64,000 nt of DNA from Rhizopus sp. PT2906. Its lineage: Eukaryota > Mucoromycota > Mucoromycetes > Mucorales > Rhizopodaceae. The notes beneath the pieces are model-generated. The model saw only the letters and a program-made list of their open reading frames with translations. It was not told the DNA's origin and did not search any database. Location of the stretch: assembly GCA_025529335.1 (NCBI GenBank), contig JAMYHX010000190.1, positions 1 through 64,000 on the forward strand. The letters run 5' to 3'. Below are positions 1 through 11,086 of this stretch, in pieces (position 1 is the first letter of the stretch; each line of letters opens with the position of its first letter). The position numbers and the translations under genes are program-made.

Positions 1-2418
1 GCAGAGAAGGATTGTTCATCTATAACTCCACCTTATGCAAAACTCAATAAAAACCTTGATCTTGTTAAGCGTATTTTGGATCAACGACCATTGACTTTGG
101 CTGAAAAGATCGTATATTCTCACTTGACAAATCCTGAAGAAACCATTCCGGTCAGGGGTGAGACTTATTTGAAATTATCTCCAGGTAACAATGATAACAA
201 TTATGTGTGTTTACAAGGTATTAACCTAAACATGTAGATCGTGTAGCAATGCAAGGTACAAACATCAAAGTATAGTATATGATTTAGCTAACCCATGTAT
301 CTAAAGACGCATCTGCTCAAATGGCTCTTCTTCAATTCATGTTGTCTGGTATGTCTACTACCGCAGTTCCTACCTCTATTCATTGTGACCACTTGATCGC
401 AGCTCATGAAGGAGCAGATAAAGATGTTGCGCAGTCAATCGTCACCAACAAGGAAATCTTTGACTTTTTAGAGAGTGGAGCTAAGAAATACGGTATTGCC
501 TTTTGGAAGCCTGGAAGTGGTATCATTCATCAAATCGTACTCGAAAACTACGCTGCTCCTGGTGGCCTCATGTTGGGCACAGACAGTCATACACCTAACG
601 CAGGTAAGTTACCAAGCAACAAAAAAAAAAAAAGAAGTGCCATACTTATATCATACAGGTGGTCTCGGTATGGTTGCTATTGGAGTAGGAGGAGCAGACG
701 CAGTTGATGCAATGGCCAGCATCCCATGGGAATTAAAGGCACCTAATGTCATTGGTGTCAAGTTGACAGGACAATTAGGTCCCTGGGCCAGTCCTAAGGA
801 TGTGATCTTGAAGCTTGCCGGATTACTGACCGTTCGTGGAGGCACTGGTCATATCATTGAATATTTTGGTGAAGGCTTTGACAGCTTGTCATGTACTGGT
901 ATGGCTACTATCTGTAACATGGGTGCCGAGGTGGGCGCTACGACATCTGTATTCCCCTATACTAGTAGCATGCGTTCATACTTGCAATCTACCGGAAGAT
1001 CTGCAGTGAGCCAAGCTGCGGACAGCAACGCTCACTTCTTGCGTGCTGATTCTGGTGCTCACTATGATCAACTCATCGAAATCAACTTATCCGAAGTTGA
1101 ACCTCATATCAATGGTCCGTTTACACCTGACTTGAGCACACCCCTGAGCAAATTCAAGGATGTTGTCAGCCAGAATGGATGGAAGGATGAATTGAGCGCA
1201 TCACTTATTGGCAGCTGCACAAACTCGTCATATCAAGACATGTCTCGTGCTGCATCTATTGTCAAACAAGCTACTTCAGCCGGTGTACCACTTAAAGTTC
1301 CCTTCTTGGTCACTCCTGGTTCTGAACAGATCCGCGCAACGATCGAACGTGATGGTCAACAACAAGTGTTTGAAGAAGCTGGAGGTCAAGTCTTGGCTAA
1401 CGCATGCGGTCCTTGCATTGGTCAATGGAAGCGCTCAGAAAAGAAGGGGGAAGAGAATGCGATCCTGACATCATTCAACCGAAATTTCCGTAGCCGAAAC
1501 GACGGTAACCCGAAGACCATGAACTTTTTAGCTGCACCCGAGATTGTCACGGCAATGGCGTTTGCAGGCAAACTTTCTTTCAACCCCATGACGGATACCT
1601 TGCTGGACAAGAATGGTCAAAAGTTCCAATTCAATCCACCCAGTGGTGACGATCTTCCTCGTCAAGGATTTGAAGCCGGTCGTGCAACATATGAACCACC
1701 ATCACCTACGCCCACTCCTGATCCTTCTGTAGAAATCAATATTGATCCCAAATCAAATCGTTTACAAGCCTTGGAAGCATTCGAACCATGGCATGGTGAT
1801 GAGTTTAGAAATATTCGTGTATTGCTCAAGGTCAAGGGCAAGTGCACAACCGATCACATCTCAGCGGCTGGACCTTGGTTAAAGTATAAGGGACACTTGG
1901 AAAACATTGCAGAAAATACACTCATCGGCGCATTGAATGCAGATACCGGTAAAGTCAATTCAGCAATTGATATCACAAACAACAAAGAAGATACCATTCC
2001 CGAAGTGGCCAAGAGCTATAAACGACAAAAAATTGACTGGATGGTGATCGCTGATCATAACTACGGTGAAGGCTCTGCTCGTGAACATGCTGCCCTGCAA
2101 GTACGTTATCTAGGCTGTCCCCTCATCATCTCTCGTTCATTTGCGCGAATTCACGAAACAAACCTAAAGAAGCAAGGTGTACTGCCACTGACATTTGTCA
2201 ATGAAGATGACTATGAAAAGATCTCTAGCGGTGACGTGATCGAAACAGTCGGTGTCAAGGATATTGCACCAGGTAAACCAGTTCAACTGATCGTTACTAA
2301 GCCAGATGGATCAAAAGTGACCATTGATGCTAAGCATACCATGAGTCAGGATCAGATTGGCTGGTTCAAGAAGGGAAGTGCATTAAATCTTATTAAAAGT
2401 ATGAACCATGTGAAGTAA
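1..2418 (+). CDS. ACO1: mitochondrial-type aconitate hydratase (5' partial)
   Basis: Aconitase interconverts citrate and isocitrate in the TCA cycle. The gene runs off the left edge. Exons: 1..184, 238..255 (an 18-nt micro-exon), 307..603 and 659..2418, with frame kept across every GT..AG junction. The three cysteines that hold the 4Fe-4S cluster are all visible: one in LIGSCTNSS (near 1216) and two in NACGPCIGQW (near 1405-1415). The swivel-domain motif GEGSAREHAALQ, with the catalytic Ser-Arg region, lies near 2070-2095. About 780 residues is usual for the family; roughly 750 are present, so only the N-terminal targeting region is missing. The stop TAA is at 2416-2418. A mitochondrial location is inferred from family type because the presequence is outside the window. 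Confidence 0.96.
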
Positions 2419-2995
2419 AAAGTAATAAACCCATCTACCATAAATGGACACCCCCCTCATGAATTCTTTTGTTATGTCGTACTTGGTAATGAAGTTTAAA
2501 TGCAAATCTATCAAAAGGATGTGTATCAATGAGAAACTTGTATAAAAGGATTTAATTAATAAGCTGATGTATTCTGATCAATTTGAATAAAGGAGGAACG
2601 ATCAACAATTGAACAGTATACCGATGGTCGTCCTAGCAGTTGAGGGCTTTCTTTTAAATGTCCGTGTACACACTGAGAATAATTGATCGCCCCTTGGTTT
2701 ACATTCAGAAAGCAAGAGAAAAACCAATCATAGGAACCAAGATGATGACAATTGCATATATATGATTTTATTTGTCCAAGGACTTCATTCACTCGAATAG
2801 TAGGCGTACATCATGTTCGTGTCCATGGATGTTTATTGTTACTAGGCAACACAATATGTAACTAATAAATTAATTCTCCGTTGACTGCAGGAACATGGGA
2901 TTTTGTGTGCTTCAAGATGAACAAAAACGTGTATTTTTCATTTCCTTTATTCTTTTTCTTTTTCTCTCCTAAAACATTTTTCAGCTAGTCGAGAA
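2419..2995. other. intergenic, no gene recognised
   Basis: AT-rich spacer between the aconitase stop and the ArfGAP start. A pyrimidine-rich run (about 2938-2990) ending in a possible acceptor AG lies just before the ArfGAP ATG, so an upstream non-coding or very short coding exon for that gene cannot be excluded. A 78-codon minus-strand frame (2556-2792) has no recognisable content. Confidence 0.5.
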
Positions 2996-5248
2996 ATGCA
3001 ATTGTTGCCAAACATGGAGATTTCTGAGGATGGACCATTATTCAGAGCTACTATCAAGCATCTTGAGAGCCGTACAGCCGTCTTGAAAGCTCGAGTAAAG
3101 AGAATCATCAAGGCAGCAACCACCTCGTTGGAAGCTAGAAGACAATTGGCAATAGCAGACGGAGAATTCATGCAGACATTGCAAGATATTGAATGTGTTG
3201 AGCCCTTGATGAATCATTATCTGAATGATGCTTGGATAAAGATCACAGAGGAAAGGCAAAGATTGGATGCTGCATTATCAACGCAGCTACTTGAGCCCAT
3301 CAAGGCACTATATGAAAATGACATTAAGGTGGCAGATCTGAAGAAGCGACAGTTTGAGGAAGAGAGTAAAGAATATTATGCTCTGCTAGCCAAATACCTA
3401 AAGCGGAAGCATGTCGACGAAGAAAGGCAGGTGGCTCGGAAATTAAAGTTTGATCTAGCACGTTTCGACTACTTGGGGTATCTCTTGGATTTGCATGGGG
3501 GTAAAAAAGAGCACGACATTCTTTTCTGCATCACAGATCATATCGTCCGTGAAGTCAAGTATTTCGAATCAATATCGCAAAAGGTTGAGAATACTAAGCC
3601 TGGGCTCGAGCTATTATCGAAATTACTGGAAGATATATCAAAGCAGCATGCATTGAAGATTCAGGCAAGGGCTGCAAAGAGGAAAGAGATAGAAAATATG
3701 TTGATTATTGAACACTTGGATAAGAAGAGACGGCCCAGTATTTCTGAATGTCAAGCTGCCTCTTCCATATCTTGTGATACAGATCACTCGTCTTCAAGCA
3801 CCAATGAGGACAAATTTAAGGGTATCAGAGACCTAGCACACCAAACCAATAGAGGAAATGCCCTTTTAGGTCGCAAAAAGGAAGGCTTCTTGTTTGCAAC
3901 TTCAAAGCCATCCAAAAGTTCCGGGTTTGAGGTCAAACATACCACTCAAACATGGCACAAGTAAGGCGAGATATAAATATCAAAAGTTTCCGTTAGAACC
4001 AACACATTTTCTCTGTCTTTCTTTTAGATACTGGTGTGTTGTAAGTGGTGGGCAGTTTTACGAGTACACAAACTGGAAGAAGCAGCTGGAGCCACATAAC
4101 AATCCGATTGACTTGAGGTTCGCAAGCGTACGTGAAGCACGAAACTCAGAGAGACGATTCTGCTTTGAGATCATAACACCAAAGATTCGGAGACTATACC
4201 AAGCAACATCGCAGGAGGAGGCTGAACAATGGATGTCTACCGTACAGAATTCAATTGAAAGTGTACTGAATGGTACAAGCAGCTCAACAAACTTTAAGGA
4301 CGCCTTTCTGTCGCCTTCAACATCCACTCCCACGTCAACATCCAGTAGCAACAAAAGTCATGGTAGTTCCAAGAAAAAGCGATCCAGTCGTGCTCGTTCA
4401 TTAAGCGTTGTACTAAGATCCGTAGCTCCTGAGAGGCAAGCCCATAATGATACAGGCAAATCTCTTGAGGTTCCTTCACAACCAACAGCGACAGGCCTTC
4501 GATCAAGATGGTCTAGTTTTCATTTTGGCCAAACCAGGAAGCATCTGTCTTTTTCTACTCATGCACAAGCAAGAAGTATCAAGACAAAATCATCAATAAA
4601 CAGTATTAGCTCCAAGTATGACTCCATACCTACGGCAGAATTACTAAGCATGCTGAGAGAAGACGAATCAAATCACTCCTGCGCTGATTGTGGAGCTAAA
4701 GATCCAGATTGGTGCTCGCTAAACTTGGGTGTTTTATTGTGTATCGGTAAGAATTTTTTTTTTCTCCTATTAAAACATTTGATCTTCTCATCTCCTTTCT
4801 TTCTTATACAGAATGTTCAGGAATTCACAGAAGTCTTGGCACACATATTTCAAAAGTACGATCGTTGAAGCTAGACAGGGCTTGTTATACTCCCGAAGTC
4901 GTACAGTTCTTGCGTTTGATGGGTAACGCGCAAGCAAACACTATTTGGGGTCATCAAGCTGCTCGTGTATCCCCAACAGACAGTCGCGAGGCAAAACTAG
5001 CCTATATCCAAGCCAAGTACGTTGACCGTATGTTTGTTGACAAGGAGAATGAGTTGGCAAGGCTATTCTTCCAGGCAATTGATGAAGAGAGTATATCCAA
5101 TGCTTCGATTGCACTACAGCTCTTCAATTTGGCAAGCTGTAAGGATGAATCAGATGAAGACGACGACGAAATTAAGGAAGAGACATCCTTGGAGTTAAAT
5201 AGTGATATTGAAGGCGATAAAATAAGCATCGTCATAGCATCAGCATAA
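2996..5248 (+). CDS. BAR-PH-ArfGAP protein (ACAP/centaurin type)
   Basis: GTPase-activating protein for Arf GTPases, acting on curved membranes in vesicle traffic. Exons 2996..3960, 4028..4746 and 4812..5248 give about 706 residues. Order of domains: BAR-type helical region (residues about 8-240, many Lys/Arg helices), PH domain (about 290-400; the KYWCVVSGGQFYEY strand begins at the exon 1/2 junction), a Ser-rich linker, then the ArfGAP zinc finger (about 560-680). The zinc motif is C-x2-C-x16-C-x2-C (CADCGAKDPDWC ... CIEC), and the arginine finger is present in GIHRSLG. The tail is acidic (SDEDDDEIKEE). Domain order matches animal ACAPs and fission yeast Cnt5/Cnt6. The start at 2996 fits the first BAR helix (DGPLFRATIKHLE); an extra upstream exon is possible. 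Confidence 0.9.
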
Positions 5249-6046
5249 ACAGGGCATAAACAATCATTGGCATAAAATGGCATCTTTAGGCATAATTAAG
5301 GCATTGGGCAAAGAAAAGAAACATACTGTATATTTAATAATAAAAAGAACCAACTAATTCCATTAAAGTCTACAACGTCGCTTTACATTTTATTCAGTTT
5401 GACAATCCAATCTTGAATACGCTAGTTTATAGACCCTATAAAAACTACAAGGCTACTTCAGGATTCATTCTCTTTTCTTTTACGTAAATTGGCAGCAATC
5501 TGCAAGGGAAAAAAAAACGTAAGAATCACTCTCTATTAAAATCACAACATTTACTAATATAAGTCATCAGTATGGAATGGATGCATACACTTCCGTTCTT
5601 ATATTCATTTCAATGAAAAACATGAACAATTGGCGTACAAGACATATCTCGGTTGATGTACAGTGGCGCATAAATAAGATCAAATCTCTTATGTCTCTTT
5701 CAATAATTATATTGAACATGCATCATATGCTATAAATTGATCGATACTCACAAGAGGAGTAGACTCTTAAGTGAGTTAAAGATATGAAAAAAAGCACAGA
5801 AGGAGATAGTTTCCTTTTGAAGAAGAAAAGCTATGTTCTTTCTTTAACAGTTGTTCATTTAACTTAACATCAATATAAAATATCAACTACGATTCCTTTA
5901 TGGCGTCCTTGTACCTGTTGTCGCTTAAAAGTGTATTTTGAAAGTTTTGACGACAATTCATGCATCGGTATTTAAATTATATGGCACTGCTAAATCTTCT
6001 TTCTCGCAGCAGAGTTACTTTTTTTTTTTCGTTTAGCTGATCACCT
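5249..6046. other. intergenic spacer, possibly with a small minus-strand spliced gene
   Basis: An 800-nt stretch without a firm gene. On the minus strand a good acceptor with a pyrimidine run (TTCCCTTGCAG, near 5501-5511) is followed by the short open exon IAANLRKRKENES and a stop (about 5461-5500). Farther upstream an ATG at 5964 (MHELSSKLSKYTFKRQQ) precedes a possible donor near 5911. I could not join these pieces in a single consistent frame, so a short spliced gene is only a possibility. The rest looks like promoter DNA for the XPG gene. Confidence 0.25.
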
Positions 6047-9000
6047 ATGGGAGTTCAAGGACTTTGGACACTCGTTGGTCCAGCAGCAAGACCAACGCAA
6101 CTTGAGTCTTTGAGACAAAAAAGAATTGCAGTTGATGCATCGATCTGGATCCACCAATTTATGCGAACCATGCGCGACAAGCAAGGAAATGCTCTAAGAA
6201 ATGGACACCTCTTGGGTTTCTTTAGAAGACTATGCAAGTTATTATTCTATGACATTAAACCTGTATTTGTGTTTGATGGTGGAGCGCCAGTATTAAAACG
6301 AAATACTATAGTAAAGTATAACAATCAAGCACGACAATATAATTCTTATTTTTTTTTTTAGAGAGAAAGAAGAAGACGAAGAGAAGGGATGAAAATAAAC
6401 ATGAAAGCTACTGCAAGAAAGATCTTGAGTGCTCAAGTTAAGTCAAGGGTTATAATGGAGGAAGAAAAGAAGTGAGTATCTGATGATTTGATTAAACATC
6501 AGTAATAGTAGACTCAATTACGTTATTTAGACGAAGAGGAGAACAAGCAACTAATGACGAAGAATATGTGTACTATGAGCAACTTGAAAAATCAGCTGCA
6601 GTTGATGTTTTACGAAAGAATAGAAAATTAGATCAATATGAGTTACCAGAGATAAATCAAAACCAAATCCATCCTGATAGAGTAGATCCTCGTTTAGCAA
6701 CAGCACAAGAGATTAAGGAATTTATTGAAGAATATATGCCTTCAGATATGGACATTGACTCGGAGACATTCAAGTCTCTACCACCTGAGATACAGTATGA
6801 GATTATTCAAGACTTGAAGCTTAAATCGCGTCAAACTTCTTGGGCAAGACTAGATCAAATGATTAGAAATTCTAAAACTGCGCTTGATTTTTCAAAGCAG
6901 CAGATCAAGTTGCTAAAACATCGAAATGAAATGACACAGAGAGTGATGCAGATGAACACTGTTGCTGGGGGGACGATTGTCTCTGAGCCAGCCCGTGTAG
7001 CTGGTGAGAGAGGTAGAGAATATATCTTGTACAAGAATGAGAATATAGAGCAAGGCTTGGGGTGGAAGCTTCCTGGTATTTCTGCTGCAAATCCTGTCTA
7101 TATTGATCCTGTACAGCCTCCTACGAGCGCTACAGAAGACATTGAGAGGTAAGAAAATGATAAACGAAACTGATAAAATACTAAATGTTCACAGTACCTC
7201 AACAGAGAAAAAAGACCAAGTTGATAAAGTAAAGGAAGCTGTGGCAAACAATCCAAAGCTTGCTGCTTTATTGAATGGAATACTTAGTGACGAAGAAGAA
7301 GAAGAAGAGGAAAAAGATAAAGGACAAACAGATGAAGAACCCTTTACCTCTATAATTTCAGAAGATGAAGACGAGGCATTGTTTATGGATTATAGCAAAC
7401 CAAACGAAAATAAAAGAGATCACTTGCTGAATGACATGAACGCTTATGCAGATGACGAGGCTATAGATCAGGTCATTTCAAGAATTTATGCACAAGACGC
7501 ACAGGATGCTCGGGAATTAAACAGTAGAGCAAAAGAGGAACAAGGCAATTCTGCCTTATCACTTGGGCCCGATGATTTCCTAAATCTTTGGATTTCTAGA
7601 GCTCCTGATGCATTTTTGTACTTGTATTCGTTTAATGACGAGTACAAGAGGATTCTTAGATCAGCTATATTTGATAGTGACATTCCAACGCTACAGAATC
7701 AGCTCATGTCCATACGTAAACAATTTGGAAAAACGCGTGAAGGGGATGAACTTGCTTTAGAGTCGTTGCAGTTTCAGGAATCATTTTTAGAGAATGTGAT
7801 TCAGTGGAAACAAAACAATCGACAACAGCATAATGCTATTGCCAGAGAACAGCAGCCATTAAAGACTGAAAATGATTTGATTGAACCGACTCTTGAAGAT
7901 AATATCATACAAGATACGTCTATATTTGATGATGACGATGATGAGATTATTCAATTTGTTGAAGCGGGATCTAGCCAAAAATCAGAAACTGATGATAAAC
8001 CATCGCAAAGTGTCACTCCTTTGAGAGAACCTGTACATATTAATGTATCACAGTCGTTACTGTATACAAAACCAGATGAGAAATCTGGTGTAAATAAGAT
8101 AAGCGAAAATGAAGACAATCGGAAACAAGAAAAGGACACACAAGCTGATAAGAACACCATGTCACCAGAAAAGATTGGCTATAATGGGCAGACTGAGAAC
8201 AATGAGGAAGACGATGATAGTGAAAGCACATCAATAGAATATGAAGAAGTTATACCCATGCATACTTTTGACAATGTAAATAGTTCAAAAGAGAAAGAAG
8301 CTAATGATGAACCTCAAAGAAGTGATAAGGTTGAAAACGAAGCTGTAGCAGTAACAGTAACAGCCAATGGCCATGGCTACGATTCAGAAGAAGAATTAGA
8401 TGATAATGTACAAGGGGAAGATGATGAGTATGCTCGCTTCATTTCTAATATTGCATCAAGAAATATAGAAGACGTAAAAAGAGAGTTATATGAAGACATC
8501 AAGGACTTGAATGCTCAACAAAGAAAAGAAAAGGGAAATACAGATGATATAACAGACCAAATGATTCAGGATATACAAGAACTTTTAAAGCTGTTTGGTA
8601 TTCCCTATATTGTCTCGCCTATGGAAGCTGAAGCACAGTGTGCCGAATTAGAGCGCCTTAACCTAATTGAAGGAACGATTACAGATGATTCTGATGTCTT
8701 TTTGTTTGGAGCAACACGTGTATATAAAAATATGTTCAATCAACAACGCTTTGTAGAATTCTACAAAAGTCAAGATATTGAAAGAGAAATGATGCTGAGC
8801 AGAACAAAGCTAATTCAACTTGCTTATTTGTTGGGTAGTGATTATACAGAAGGAATTCCCGGAGTTGGTCCTGTTGCGGCTATGGAAATCCTCTCAGAGT
8901 TTTCATCTGTTGATGATGAGGATGAATCAGTAGAAACACCTTTAATACGGTTTAAGGACTGGTATAATAGTGGTCAGGATACCACAGATTTTCAAAAGAA

Positions 9001-9474
9001 ATTTGTAAGATCTATTGATTATCAAAGATAACGTTTGCTTACTTTATACATAATAGAGAAAAGGGCACAAGGATTTGGAAATACCAGCTGACTTTCCTAA
9101 TCCGTTAGTCAAGGAGGCATATCTTCATCCTACTGTAGACAGCTCCAAACAGCAGTTCAAATGGGGACAACCTCAGCTTGATTCCTTAAGAGTCTTCTTG
9201 ATGGAGGCATTTGGCTGGCCAGAAGAAAAGGCGGATCAAGTACTATTACCTGTACTTCAAGAAATGAACAAAAGAACTGTAAGTTATTAGACAATTATTG
9301 ACACTCCCTTTTCTCATTGATTTGCTCTAGGCTGTTGGTGAACAATCAACTATCAATAGTTTCTTTAGTCCAACCACAGGCCCTGTGAAAGACATAACTG
9401 GATCTAAACATTCAAGCAAACGAGTACAGAATATTGTGGAGAAATGGCGAAAGCAAAAAAGAGCTAAACACTAA
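6047..9474 (+). CDS. rad13: XPG/Rad13 DNA repair endonuclease
   Basis: Structure-specific nuclease that cuts 3' of lesions in nucleotide excision repair (XPG in man, Rad2 in budding yeast, Rad13 in fission yeast). Exons: 6047..6310, 6362..6471, 6531..7148, 7195..9004, 9057..9278 and 9331..9474, about 1055 residues, the usual length. The N domain starts MGVQGLWTLVGPAARP with VDASIW and VFDGG carrying catalytic aspartates. A long acidic spacer (about residues 330-770) separates it from the I domain, which has PMEAEAQCAEL, TDDSDVFLFGA and LGSDYTEGIPGVG (helix-hairpin-helix). The C-terminal exon carries a PCNA-binding box, QSTINSFF, and a basic tail (KWRKQKRAKH). All expected acidic active-site residues are present. 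Together these features make this an intact XPG rather than FEN1 or EXO1. Confidence 0.96.
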
Positions 9475-9720
9475 TTTGTACTGGAATTAGAAAAAAACAA
9501 TGCAACCCCACATGATTTGATTGCTTTTTTTAATATTTTTTTTTTTGAACCTGCGCGACAAGCATTTGGTTCCTGAAAGTATATGGGCTTTATTTCCTTT
9601 CTTTTCGAATATAAACGTTTTTCTTTACTCATCGTATAAAACATTTTGAGACAACAATTTAGTATGTAATGTTTCCCTTTGATTCGAATGTGTCTGCGAA
9701 CATTGTTGCCCATTAGAACA
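9475..9720. other. short spacer between XPG and the mobile-DNA block
   Basis: T-rich, with an A/T homopolymer near 9530-9545. No gene seen. It is the 3' flank of the XPG gene and the left flank of the Helitron/Fanzor relic; no clear Helitron terminus could be recognised here. Confidence 0.5.
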
Positions 9721-11040
9721 ATGGAAAACAATACTTCTAGAACAACTACATGCTCCTCGTATGTTGCGACATTGCCAACAGATTCACGCTACTGCACCTG
9801 TCAAGCGTGCAGAGAAAAAGTTGCAGCATCGCGACGCAGACGTAGAGTTGAACTAAAAGATCAGGAAGGCAGCCCAGTAAGACTCAGGGGAAGACCTAGA
9901 ATAGAACCTTCTCAGACCATTCCTGCTGCTTATATCTCGCAGCTTTCTCGCCTTCACCCTTTGGACCTTGGATGTATGGACAAGGAATGTTCACACTGTC
10001 ACGCCTTGCATTGGATCGATGAAAGGCAAGAGACGTCATCTTTGAAGAAGTCCCAGCTGGGAATCAGCTGCAAGCGAGGATCAGTCCAAATGCAACTCTT
10101 ACCTGACCCGCCTTAATACTTGATGGGCTTGCTTGCAAGTACAGACACTCAAGGAAGGCACTTTAAGGACAACCTTCGCCAATATAACGCCGCCTTTGCG
10201 TTTACTTCCTTAGGCTGCAACATTGTCTCGGCTAAAGATCGTGCCAACAACAACAATAACAATAGAGGTGGATTAAACGCCTTTCAGATCTATGGCGCAC
10301 TTTGCCACCGTCATGGCCCCTTGACTCTAGTTGAAGGCAGTGAGCCTTCCTACGTTCAGCTATATATCTTTGATCCTTCCTATGCTGCTGAACGAAGACA
10401 AGCCCGAAATAGTAATATTGATCCTGAGACCATTATGAAGCTTTCAGCTATGTTTGCTCAATACAATCCCTTTGCGCATGTATACCGTCATGCACATGAG
10501 ATATTGAGTAACCATGAGAGTTCCGGTATCAACAGCGAAAGGAGATCTAACAATAATGGCTCTACCGAAAGCGGTTCATCGTATATTAGAATAAGTCCAT
10601 CAATGAGAATGGGTTTGATTGAAGGAGGTTACAGACGCACTCACTACTTGCCAACAATGGAACAAGTTGTCACAGTTATTCCTATTGAATACATCGACAG
10701 AAGCTTCTGTGACATAAGTCTTTTCTTGAGAGGCAGTAAAAGAAGCAGAAGTGATAGTCTGCGTCAACGATATGAGTTTGTACAATATTTTCAGAGCATT
10801 AGTCAAGCCCATACTGCATACATATCAAGGCTTATGTCATATTTGGTTCGTACGATCAGAGCGTTAGTGAAGCAGGTAATAAGCATCGAACCTTTATATT
10901 GTACACTACTCGCTCTAATACACTTAAATACATAGTCAAATAGCAAGCATGTCCAAAAGCTTGCTGAATACGGCTACCAGCATATCTATGATGGTCAAGC
11001 AACGTGGCCAGAGGATGTAACAGATATAGCAAATCGATGA
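9721..11040 (+). pseudogene. Helitron Rep/helicase-like N-terminal fragment, broken
   Basis: The frame from the ATG at 9721 carries the N-terminal block of Helitron Rep-helicases: LGCMDKECSHCHALHW, then LRQYNAAFAFTSLGC, AFQIYGALCHRHGPL, VQLYIFDPSYAAERR, and a YLPTMEQVVTVIP segment. An in-frame TAA at 10114-10116 interrupts it right after the Cys/His part. The frame continues to about 10870, where a likely intron (GTAATAAG to ATACATAG) leads to a short tail ending in TGA at 11038. The Rep HUH motifs and the helicase domain expected downstream are absent, so the piece cannot act on its own. It abuts the Fanzor relic on the same strand, which suggests one composite element. Confidence 0.72.
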
Positions 11041-11086
11041 AATGACCGCTATAAATTCTCTCTGCGAAGGCCTGTCAAGAACAAAA

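Noticed and set aside
2556..2792. 78-codon minus-strand frame after aconitase
   Set aside because: No motif or homologue recognised; length is within chance for AT-rich spacer.
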